DNA of 5,161 nt from Rhizobiaceae bacterium UBA1291 (GTDB taxonomy: Bacteria > Pseudomonadota > Alphaproteobacteria > Rhizobiales > Rhizobiaceae), in assembly GCA_002307905.1 (NCBI GenBank), contig DBUL01000193.1, forward strand, positions 11,062 through 16,222. Direction: 5' to 3'. Made by a program: the position numbers and the translations under genes. The notes below the pieces were generated by a model that was not told the DNA's origin, did no database searches, and was given only the letters and a program-made list of their open reading frames with translations. Shown piece after piece: positions 1-5,161 of the stretch. Position 1 is the stretch's first letter. Each line of letters starts with the position of its first letter.

Positions 1-426
1 GAGCCGCACGCTTGTCTCCCGGTCGCCTGTCGGAATACGGATATGATAGGCGCCACGCCCGAGCGCTTTCCATTTCAGATCCGCCAGATCGCCGCCGAGA
101 TAGGAGCGAAGCGGTTCCGGTATGACTACGTCTCCCGCGGACTTCGTCGGCTTTGCCGATGGCCCCGGCGCGGCCACCACGGTTGAGGTCGAGGCCTTGT
201 CTTCACCAAGCCGCGCCTTCATCGCCGCCCAGCTAGAGTCGTCCGCGACATCGGAGCACGCCATTTCCAATACTTCGCCGCCAGCATGTTCCATGAAGTC
301 GAGCCGGCGACGGCAGGACGGGCAAAGCGCCAGATGGGTTGCTACAGCGATGCTCCAACCCTCGGCGAGCGTGCCTGACGCATAGCCCAGGAGGAGTTCG
401 TCGCTGATATGGTGCTGAATGGTCAT
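1..426 (-). CDS. chrR: ChrR-type zinc anti-sigma factor (C-terminus cut by window edge)
   Basis: This is the cytoplasmic anti-sigma factor that would hold the upstream-encoded ECF sigma factor inactive until singlet oxygen or organic peroxide stress. An open frame runs from ATG at 426-424 to the left edge without a stop, giving 142 residues; the family is usually a little over 200. The N-terminus reads MTIQHHISDELLLGYASGTL and carries the zinc-binding anti-sigma domain, with His6, His31, Cys35 and Cys38 (HLALCPSC). These are the same positions as the zinc ligands of Rhodobacter sphaeroides ChrR. A Ser/Thr/Pro/Ala-rich linker lies at about residues 77-98, and the start of the cupin-like domain (W-K-x-L-G-R-G-A-Y-H) at about 117-142. 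The cupin metal ligands would lie beyond the edge and cannot be checked. The start overlaps the sigma gene's TGA as ATGA and has a strong ribosome binding site 6 nt upstream, so the pair is probably translationally coupled. Family assignment is very secure. Confidence 0.95.
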   Translation of the reverse strand, partial: MTIQHHISDELLLGYASGTLAEGWSIAVATHLALCPSCRRRLDFMEHAGGEVLEMACSDVADDSSWAAMKARLGEDKASTSTVVAAPGPSAKPTKSAGDVVIPEPLRSYLGGDLADLKWKALGRGAYHIRIPTGDRETSVRL

Positions 427-1025
427 GTGTTATCCTCCAGCGCGGCGCGGAGTTTGGCGAAGGCAAGACGAATGCGCGATTTGACCGTTCCCATAGGAAG
501 GCCGAGCTTGGCGGCGATCGTGCTGTGCGATTCCTCGTTGAAAAAAGCGAGCTTCAGCAATTCAAGCTGTTCGCTCGGCAGCGTCTCCATGGCGCGGTGC
601 AGCCGGTCTGCTTGCTGTCGGCCTTCAAATTCGACATCGGCCGGGGGCACGTCGTCGGGAACGAAGGCTGGGTCACTCGGGTCGAAGGTTGGCCGCTTAT
701 CCTTGCGATAGGAATCGATCCGCAGGTTTCGGGCGATTGTGAAGATCCAGCTTGAGACATTGCCACGCGCCGGGTCGAACTGATGTGCCTTGTTCCAAAC
801 GGCGAGCATGGTTTCCTGCATCAGCTCTTCGGCGGCCTGGCCATCGCGGGCAAGCTTGGCCATATAGGCGCGCACCCGCGGCCCGTAGTGTCGGAACAAC
901 GACTCGAAAGCTTCGATGTCCTTGCTCTGTCCGACAGCCGTGAGCATCTGCGAAAGGCTCTGCTGGGTAGTCTCTTCGTCGGTATTGCTCGCCAAAGCCG
1001 GTCTTTTCCCATGATTGAACGGCAT
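423..1025 (-). CDS. rpoE: ECF RNA polymerase sigma factor, RpoE/SigE (ECF11-like), partner of ChrR
   Basis: This sigma factor directs RNA polymerase to stress promoters and is controlled by the ChrR protein encoded immediately downstream. With the start at 1025 it is 200 aa. Sigma region 2 spans about 38-106 (EAFESLFRHYGPRVRAYM; core contact E-E-L-M-Q-E-T-M at 66-73; promoter-melting stretch SSWIFTIARNLRIDSYRKDK at 91-110). An acidic, proline-rich linker lies at about 114-133. Region 4 spans about 143-195, with a helix-turn-helix ending in LGLPMGTVKSRIRLAFAKLR. This closely follows R. sphaeroides RpoE. The frame is open to an ATG at 1136, but that start and the ATG at 1100 are unlikely: the -35/-10 elements lie at 1135-1107 and transcription should begin near 1100. 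ATG 1055 (210 aa) and ATG 1025 (200 aa) remain possible. Neither has a strong Shine-Dalgarno, so the exact start is uncertain. The gene ends in an ATGA overlap with chrR. Confidence 0.93.
   Translation of the reverse strand: MPFNHGKRPALASNTDEETTQQSLSQMLTAVGQSKDIEAFESLFRHYGPRVRAYMAKLARDGQAAEELMQETMLAVWNKAHQFDPARGNVSSWIFTIARNLRIDSYRKDKRPTFDPSDPAFVPDDVPPADVEFEGRQQADRLHRAMETLPSEQLELLKLAFFNEESHSTIAAKLGLPMGTVKSRIRLAFAKLRAALEDNT
433..438 (-). promoter_or_regulatory. Ribosome binding site of chrR
   Basis: The minus strand reads GGAGGA six bases before the chrR ATG, inside the last codons of the sigma factor gene. It is a near-perfect Shine-Dalgarno and fixes the chrR start. With the ATGA overlap, it suggests anti-sigma factor is made efficiently whenever the sigma factor is. 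Confidence 0.8.
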
Positions 1026-1106
1026 GGCTTGCGTATGCCACGCCACCCTACTCATAGCACCCCGACTTGCGTCCGCCGATATGAAAAATGCTGTTGTCAT
1101 GATGTC

Positions 1107-1135
1107 GATTACGCGCGCCGCTTTGAGGCGGATCA
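1107..1135 (-). promoter_or_regulatory. Predicted SigE (ECF11-type) autoregulatory promoter of rpoE-chrR
   Basis: On the minus strand the -35 element TGATCC lies at 1135-1130. After 16 nt comes CGTA (1113-1110), within GCGTAATC. This matches the TGATCC / CGTA(A) pattern known for RpoE-ChrR targets in alphaproteobacteria. The predicted transcription start is near 1100, giving a 5' leader of about 45 or 75 nt depending on whether the sigma factor starts at 1055 or 1025. The site implies positive autoregulation. No transcript data are visible, so the start point is inferred. Confidence 0.75.
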
Positions 1136-1154
1136 CTGAGCCTGAATCTTTCGC

Positions 1155-1182
1155 TCGCCATCGATCCGGTCGCCATCCCGGT
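1155..1182 (+). repeat. Imperfect tandem direct repeat in the divergent promoter region
   Basis: TCGCCATC occurs at 1155-1162 and again at 1170-1177, a 15-base period. The first copy is followed by GATCCGGT and the second by CCCGGT. The repeat overlaps the -35 element and spacer of the predicted plus-strand promoter. It could be chance in GC-rich DNA or part of a regulator site; nothing else in the window decides this. Confidence 0.35.
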
Positions 1183-1190
1183 GCGTAGTG
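1162..1190 (+). promoter_or_regulatory. Predicted divergent SigE-type promoter of the lipid operon
   Basis: On the plus strand CGATCC (1162-1167, one mismatch to TGATCC) is followed after 16 nt by CGTA (1184-1187), in GCGTAGTG. The spacing and the GCGTA core are the same as in the opposite-facing promoter. Transcription would start near 1197, about 27 nt before the flavoprotein ATG and just upstream of its ribosome binding site, which is a sensible leader. The mismatch in the first -35 base makes it weaker than the rpoE promoter. It would place the three-gene operon under the adjacent sigma factor. Confidence 0.6.
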
Positions 1191-1210
1191 TGGCTAAAAC
1201 AAACAGCAAA

Positions 1211-1215
1211 AGAGG
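1211..1215 (+). promoter_or_regulatory. Ribosome binding site of the flavoprotein gene
   Basis: AGAGG lies 8 nt before ATG 1224. It decides the start in favour of 1224 over the in-frame upstream ATG at 1188, which falls inside the predicted -10 region and before the predicted transcription start. Confidence 0.7.
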
Positions 1216-1223
1216 TTTATTCA

Positions 1224-2582
1224 ATGGATACCGGCTTCGGCAAGGCGACGTTTTCGGGCAGGCGTAGGATTGCAGTTATCGGATCGGGGATTTCCGGCCT
1301 CTCCGCCGCCTGGTTGCTCGCAAGGAATGCCGATGTCGTACTCTATGAGTCCGAACTCCGGCCGGGGGGCCACTCCAACACGGTCCTCGCATCTTCAGGT
1401 TCCGGCGACATTGCGGTCGATACTGGCTTCATCGTCTACAACGATCGCAATTATCCCAATCTGGTTGCGCTCTTCGAGCATCTCAAGGTGCCGACGCTCG
1501 CCTCAGAAATGTCCTTTTCCGCCTCGCTCGATGGTGGAGCCTTCGAATATTCCGGTTCGGGTCTCAAGGGACTTACAGGCCAAAAAACCAATCTCCTGCG
1601 ACCGCGCTTCTGGTCGATGGTCTCGGATGTCCTGCGTTTCTACAAGGAAGCGCCTGGGCTTCTTGAGCGCCCCGATCTCGCTGGTGTCAGCCTCGGCGAC
1701 TATCTGGAGTCCGGCCGCTACAGCGCCTCCTTCGTCGAGGACCATTTGCTTCCGATGGGCGCAGCGATCTGGTCGACGACAGCGGGCGAGATGCGCCTTT
1801 ATCCGCTGCATGCATTTATCCGGTTTTTCGCCAATCACGGACTCTTGTCGCTCAATGACCGGCCAAGGTGGCGAACGGTGGCCGGCGGCAGCCGCGAATA
1901 CGTGAAGCGCCTGCTCGCTGATTTTTCGGGCGAGCTTCGCCTCGGACGACCTGTGCGCCAGGTCCGGCGCGACGCGTTGGGCGTGGAACTGACCGATGGC
2001 GAGGGCCATGTCGACCGGTTCCACGACGTGGTCATTGCGGCCCACGCAGATCAGGCGCTGGGCATGCTGTCCGACGCTGACACCGCCGAGCGCGAGACTC
2101 TCGGTGCTTTCCAGTATACCCCGAACGCCGCCGTGCTGCATTCCGACCCGCGCCTGATGCCGAAGCGCCGGCAGGTCTGGTCGAGCTGGAATTATATCGC
2201 CGACCGTGGTGACGCCGATGGCAAGGCCTTGTGCGTCACCTATTGGATGAACCGGCTTCAGTCGCTCGATCCGGCCCGGCCGCTGTTCGTTACACTCAAT
2301 CCCAGCCGTACCATCGATCCGCAGCATGTGATCAAAGTGATGGACTACAAGCACCCGCTCTTCGATTTGAAAGCCATTGCGGCACAGCGGCGTCTCTGGC
2401 AAATTCAAGGGCGCAATCATACTTGGTTCTGTGGCGCCTATTTCGGTAGCGGCTTCCACGAGGATGGGTTGCAGGCCGGCCTCGCCGTGGCGGAGGCGCT
2501 CGGAGGCGTGCGGCGCCCGTGGACGGTTGAGGGCGAATCCGCCAGAATAGACCATGTCCGACAGCTCGAGGCAGCCGAATGA
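1224..2582 (+). CDS. FAD-dependent amine-oxidase-fold oxidoreductase, candidate fatty-acyl desaturase (UfaD-like)
   Basis: This 452-aa flavoprotein belongs to the NAD/FAD-binding amine oxidase / phytoene desaturase superfamily. Seen in the sequence: an N-terminal dinucleotide-binding fold [17 protein letters not shown] (GSGISG at 20-25), the ribose-binding acid Glu42 in VVLYES, the RPGGHSNT motif at about 46-53, and a C-terminal FAD contact region, [18 protein letters not shown] at about 402-419. There is no signal peptide or clear membrane span. It is the first gene of an operon with a DUF1365 gene and a cyclopropane-synthase-family methyltransferase. In Rhodobacter sphaeroides the homologous flavoprotein lies in the SigE regulon and is, as I recall, the UfaD desaturase, which converts a methylated monounsaturated acyl chain on phospholipid to a diene on the way to furan fatty acids. 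A similar FAD enzyme/methyltransferase pair makes 10-methyl fatty acids in actinobacteria. The family and FAD binding are secure; the substrate is inferred from context. Confidence 0.9.
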   Translation: MDTGFGKATFSGRRRIAVIGSGISGLSAAWLLARNADVVLYESELRPGGHSNTVLASSGSGDIAVDTGFIVYNDRNYPNLVALFEHLKVPTLASEMSFSASLDGGAFEYSGSGLKGLTGQKTNLLRPRFWSMVSDVLRFYKEAPGLLERPDLAGVSLGDYLESGRYSASFVEDHLLPMGAAIWSTTAGEMRLYPLHAFIRFFANHGLLSLNDRPRWRTVAGGSREYVKRLLADFSGELRLGRPVRQVRRDALGVELTDGEGHVDRFHDVVIAAHADQALGMLSDADTAERETLGAFQYTPNAAVLHSDPRLMPKRRQVWSSWNYIADRGDADGKALCVTYWMNRLQSLDPARPLFVTLNPSRTIDPQHVIKVMDYKHPLFDLKAIAAQRRLWQIQGRNHTWFCGAYFGSGFHEDGLQAGLAVAEALGGVRRPWTVEGESARIDHVRQLEAAE

Positions 2583-3370
2583 GCTTTCTCTCTGCAATCT
2601 ATACGGGACATGTGCTGCATGTGCGGCACCGGCCGAAGAAGCACAAAATGCGCTACAGCGTGTTTTCGTTGCTGATCGATCTCGACGAATTGCCGGAGTT
2701 AGACCGGAACCTCTCGCTGTTCGGATATAATCGACGGGCAGTGTTCTCCCTGCGTGACACGGATCATGGTGACGGAACGATCGGCGGTTTGAAGGCCTGG
2801 GCTGAAAGCCACCTGAAGAGCGCCGGCTCATTCGAACCGGGCATGTCCATTCGTATGCTTTGCTATCCGCGCATCCTGGGTTTTGTATTCAATCCGCTGA
2901 CGGTCTATTTCTGCAACAAGGCAGACGGTTCGCCGGCGGCCATCCTTTACGAAGTGTGCAACACCTTCAAGGAGCGGCACACCTACGTCATCCCGGTCGG
3001 TGGCGAACCGGGCGCGGTGAGACATGCCTGCGCCAAGGAGATGTACGTCTCGCCGTTCATGCCGATGGATTGCACCTACAATTTCCGCATCCATCAGCCT
3101 GGTCAGACGGTCGCCGTCAACATCAGCGAGACCGATCGCGAGGGAATGTTGCTCTTCGCATCCTTTGCCGGCAAGCGGCGAGAACTTTCGGACCGCGCGC
3201 TATCAGCCATGCTGCTGGCCTATCCTCTGATGACACTAAAGGTACTCGGGGGGATCCACTGGGAGGCGCTGCGACTCTGGTTGAAGCGCATACCGATCCA
3301 TCGTCACGTGGCCGCATCCGAGCCGATAGCCAGTACGATCGTGTTGAACAACGGGATGGAAAAGCCATGA
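2579..3370 (+). CDS. DUF1365 family protein, lipid-operon member (candidate UfaO role)
   Basis: This 263-aa protein has the hallmarks of DUF1365: the N-terminal [20 protein letters not shown] (7-26) leading to [10 protein letters not shown], then a D-x-D-H-G-D-G loop at 60-66, [11 protein letters not shown] at 102-112, [13 protein letters not shown] at 125-137 and [17 protein letters not shown] at 153-169. Conserved His, Cys and Asp residues recur in these motifs, which would suit metal or substrate binding, but the family's chemistry is not established to my knowledge. A modestly hydrophobic stretch near 209-224 is not a convincing membrane span. The ATG overlaps the flavoprotein stop as ATGA, with GAGG 7 nt upstream. 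DUF1365 genes commonly sit between such flavoproteins and cyclopropane-synthase-like methyltransferases. In R. sphaeroides the neighbour of the flavoprotein gene was linked to SigE activation and furan fatty acid formation. A role in the oxygen-dependent step is inference only. Confidence 0.88.
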   Translation: MSFLSAIYTGHVLHVRHRPKKHKMRYSVFSLLIDLDELPELDRNLSLFGYNRRAVFSLRDTDHGDGTIGGLKAWAESHLKSAGSFEPGMSIRMLCYPRILGFVFNPLTVYFCNKADGSPAAILYEVCNTFKERHTYVIPVGGEPGAVRHACAKEMYVSPFMPMDCTYNFRIHQPGQTVAVNISETDREGMLLFASFAGKRRELSDRALSAMLLAYPLMTLKVLGGIHWEALRLWLKRIPIHRHVAASEPIASTIVLNNGMEKP

Positions 3371-4584
3371 GTCACGCCGAACAGGGAACCTCGACTTTCG
3401 TCGCCGCCCGTCCGATGTGGCAGAAGATACTGTGTCGTTCTGCGGACCGGATCGCCAGTGGACGTCTTGTCCTGCAATTCGAAGGTGGCGCCGAGCATGT
3501 CGCGGTTGGCGCTGCCCACGGGCCGCAGGCGGTTCTGACCCTACGCCGCCCGCGAGCGCTGTTGCGCCTCCTGACCGGCGGGACGCTTGGTTTTGCCAAG
3601 GCCTTCATCGATGGCGACGTCGACAGCCCGGACATTGGCGCCGTGCTCGAGCTGGCTGTCGCCAATGAAGAGTCCTTTTCCGGACTGATGGCACCATCCG
3701 CCCTCATCGGCGGGCTCGCTCGGCTGCGCCATCGTCTGCGGCGAAATTCGGTAAAGGGTAGCCGGCGAAATATTTCGTTTCACTATGATCTTGGCAACAC
3801 GTTCTATCAGCTCTGGCTCGATCGGACGATGACCTATTCCTCTGCCCTTTACACCGATCGCGCGCCAAGCCTCGCCGAGGCTCAGGAGGCGAAATATGCG
3901 CGAATTGTCAGCGAACTGGGAATCGGCTCCGAGGATCATGTTCTGGAGATCGGTTGCGGCTGGGGTGGCTTTGCCGAATACGCCATCCGCACAACCGGTT
4001 GCCGTGTCACGGGTCTCACGCTTTCCGTCGAACAGGCCAAGTTCGCCCGCGACCGTCTTGAGCGTGGCGGCCTCTCCGATTATGCCGACATTCGCCTAGA
4101 GGATTATCGCCACTGCGAGGGAACGTTCGACAAGATCGTTTCGATCGAGATGTTCGAGGCGGTCGGCGAGGAGAACTGGCCAGTCTATTTCGAAGCGGTG
4201 CGGGACCGGCTGAAGCCCGGCGGTAGCGCGATGGTACAGTCGATCACCATTCACGAGGATCGCTTTCACAGCTATCGGCGCAACGCAGATTTCATTCAGA
4301 CTTATATCTTCCCCGGCGGAATGCTGCCCTCGGTCGAAGCCTTCAGCGCCGGCGCGCGGCATGCGGGACTCGAGGTCGGCCATATGCTCGCCTTCGGCAG
4401 CGACTACGACCGGACACTGCTTGCCTGGGATCAAGCCTTCGTGTCCAACTGGCCGACGATCGAAACGCTCGGCTTCGACCGCAAGTTCTACAAGCTCTGG
4501 CGCTTCTATCTGCACTATTGTGCCGTCGGTTTTCGCACCGGCCGCATCGATGTCGTGCAGTTTCGCCTCGACAGGCCGGCCTGA
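3367..4584 (+). CDS. Cyclopropane-fatty-acyl-phospholipid synthase-family SAM methyltransferase (UfaM-like candidate)
   Basis: This 405-aa enzyme should transfer a methyl group from S-adenosylmethionine to the double bond of unsaturated acyl chains in membrane phospholipid. The N-terminal domain holds [20 protein letters not shown] (about 75-94). The methyltransferase core follows, with [15 protein letters not shown] at about 138-152, SAM motif [11 protein letters not shown] at 192-201, SIEMFEAVG at 259-267, [11 protein letters not shown], and a C-terminal [12 protein letters not shown] (Tyr347). Compared from memory with E. coli Cfa, the bicarbonate ligand Cys139 (YSCAY) aligns with Ser159 (YSSAL) and His266 (LLHTI) with Gln291 (MVQSI), while Glu264, Ile293 and Tyr347 are kept. 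The Glu-to-His/Gln spacing of 27 is identical. That favours a methylated unsaturated product over a cyclopropane ring, as for UfaM-type enzymes. The start is ATG 3367, overlapping the DUF1365 stop (ATGA), with GGA 6 nt upstream; an in-frame open stretch back to 2860 only shadows the DUF1365 gene. Family is certain, product is inferred. Confidence 0.93.
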   Translation: MSHAEQGTSTFVAARPMWQKILCRSADRIASGRLVLQFEGGAEHVAVGAAHGPQAVLTLRRPRALLRLLTGGTLGFAKAFIDGDVDSPDIGAVLELAVANEESFSGLMAPSALIGGLARLRHRLRRNSVKGSRRNISFHYDLGNTFYQLWLDRTMTYSSALYTDRAPSLAEAQEAKYARIVSELGIGSEDHVLEIGCGWGGFAEYAIRTTGCRVTGLTLSVEQAKFARDRLERGGLSDYADIRLEDYRHCEGTFDKIVSIEMFEAVGEENWPVYFEAVRDRLKPGGSAMVQSITIHEDRFHSYRRNADFIQTYIFPGGMLPSVEAFSAGARHAGLEVGHMLAFGSDYDRTLLAWDQAFVSNWPTIETLGFDRKFYKLWRFYLHYCAVGFRTGRIDVVQFRLDRPA

Positions 4585-4588
4585 GCCG

Positions 4589-5161
4589 TCAGGACGGTGA
4601 TTTCAGCATCCGGCGCGTCAGCGCGAACCGCACACGCGCCGGAAGAGCATGCAGGACCTTCATCGCCAACGCCATTTTCCGCGGAAAGACGATTTCGTAT
4701 TTGCCGGCGACAAGACCATCAGCGATCGTGTCGGCGGCTTCCTCTGCCGAAATGAGGAAAGGCATAGGAAAATCATTCTTGCGGGTCAGCGGCGTGTCGA
4801 CGAAACCCGGGTTGACGATCGACAGCTTCACGCCATGCGACCGGAGCTCGGGATAGAGGGCCTCGCACATGACGTTGAGTGCCGCCTTGGTTGCGCCATA
4901 GCTGGCCGCGCCCGGTAGGCCCACATAGCCGGAAACCGAGGCGACGACGGCGATCTGGCCGCTCTCCCGGGCAATCATCGCCGGCATGACCCTTTCGAGG
5001 CACTGCGCCGTGCCGATCAGGTTCAACTCCACCATAGCGCGGAAGCGAGCGCTGTCGAAACCCACGGCATAATCGCGGAAATAGGTTCCGGCGGCAAAAA
5101 CAGCGAGATCGATGGATCCCAACCGATCCTCGATCGCTTGCACGGTTTCGTCGACCGCTGC
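4589..5161 (-). CDS. Short-chain dehydrogenase/reductase, N-terminus cut by window edge
   Basis: This is the C-terminal 190 residues of a classical SDR, an NAD(P)(H)-dependent oxidoreductase of unknown substrate. The frame is open through the right edge (AAVDETVQAIEDRLG...), so the true start and the glycine-rich cofactor motif lie outside, probably some 55-60 residues further. Visible family marks, numbered from the edge: FAAG at 22-25 (equivalent of the NNAG motif), catalytic Asn47 in ELNLIG, Ser75 in VVASVSG, Tyr88 and Lys92 in SYGATKAAL (Ser-Tyr spacing 13, as usual), and IVNPGFVDTPL at 115-125, the typical PG motif. The basic, hydrophobic C-terminal tail (about 161-190) resembles SDRs thought to work near membrane lipids. 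It converges on the methyltransferase gene with only 4 bases between stop codons. SDR genes are found in SigE-linked clusters of relatives, so a shared lipid role is possible but unproven. The GTG at 5143 is internal, not a likely start. Confidence 0.92.
   Translation of the reverse strand, partial: AAVDETVQAIEDRLGSIDLAVFAAGTYFRDYAVGFDSARFRAMVELNLIGTAQCLERVMPAMIARESGQIAVVASVSGYVGLPGAASYGATKAALNVMCEALYPELRSHGVKLSIVNPGFVDTPLTRKNDFPMPFLISAEEAADTIADGLVAGKYEIVFPRKMALAMKVLHALPARVRFALTRRMLKSPS

Noticed and set aside
1026..1136. N-terminal extension of the sigma factor to the ATG at 1136
   Set aside because: The extension covers the predicted -35/-10 promoter and the predicted transcription start, and it has no counterpart in R. 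sphaeroides RpoE.
783..1139. Plus-strand open frame of 118 codons opposite the sigma factor gene
   Set aside because: It is a shadow of the sigma factor coding sequence with no family motif and no ribosome binding site of note.
2760..2765. GGATCA (TGATCC on the minus strand) as another SigE -35 element
   Set aside because: It lies inside the DUF1365 coding sequence and points antisense with no minus-strand gene start downstream to serve, so it is most likely chance.
1503..2831. Long open frame of 442 codons on the minus strand, antisense to the flavoprotein and DUF1365 genes
   Set aside because: It lies opposite genes with clear family motifs, spans their junction, and its translation is rich in Arg/His/Ala with no recognisable domain. 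Such shadows are common in high-GC DNA.
2860..3366. Upstream in-frame extension of the methyltransferase, which would make a 574-residue protein
   Set aside because: It overlaps the DUF1365 coding sequence in another frame, its translation is low-complexity, and the family N-terminus with an ATGA-coupled start fits 3367.
4586..4597. CCGT/ACGG hairpin between the convergent genes as a terminator
   Set aside because: The stem is only four base pairs and there is no following T-run on either strand.

Overview
The window looks like chromosomal DNA from a high-GC alphaproteobacterium, most likely of the order Hyphomicrobiales (Rhizobium/Agrobacterium-like). The reasons are the codon usage, the gene families, and an ECF sigma factor / ChrR-type anti-sigma pair of the kind known from Rhodobacter and its relatives. 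Six protein genes are supported, two of them cut by the window edges. No RNA genes, mobile elements or CRISPR arrays were seen.

Layout. Positions 1-1025 (minus strand) carry rpoE-chrR: an ECF11-like sigma factor (423-1025) followed by its zinc anti-sigma factor ChrR (1-426, C-terminus off the left edge), overlapping by ATGA. Positions 1026-1223 form a divergent intergenic control region. It holds a clear SigE-type promoter for rpoE-chrR (TGATCC, 16 nt, CGTA) and a weaker matching one facing the other way (CGATCC, 16 nt, CGTA). Positions 1224-4584 (plus strand) hold a compact three-gene operon: an FAD-dependent amine-oxidase-fold oxidoreductase (1224-2582), a DUF1365 protein (2579-3370) and a cyclopropane-fatty-acid-synthase-family SAM methyltransferase (3367-4584). 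Each pair is joined by a 4-base ATGA overlap. Positions 4589-5161 (minus strand) hold the C-terminal 190 residues of a short-chain dehydrogenase, convergent with the methyltransferase gene and only 4 bases from it.

How it works together (inference from known families). In Rhodobacter sphaeroides, ChrR holds SigE inactive until singlet oxygen or organic peroxides release it. SigE then switches on its own operon and lipid-modifying genes. The plus-strand trio matches the gene set tied in Rhodobacter and Rhodopseudomonas to methylated and furan-containing fatty acids (UfaM methylase, UfaD desaturase, UfaO). The methyltransferase supports this reading: two of the bicarbonate-binding residues of true cyclopropane synthases appear changed (Cys to Ser159, His to Gln291). 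A methyl-branched unsaturated product is therefore more plausible than a cyclopropane. The window thus reads as a self-contained module: oxidative-stress sensor, sigma factor, divergent promoters, and membrane-lipid methylation/desaturation/oxidation.
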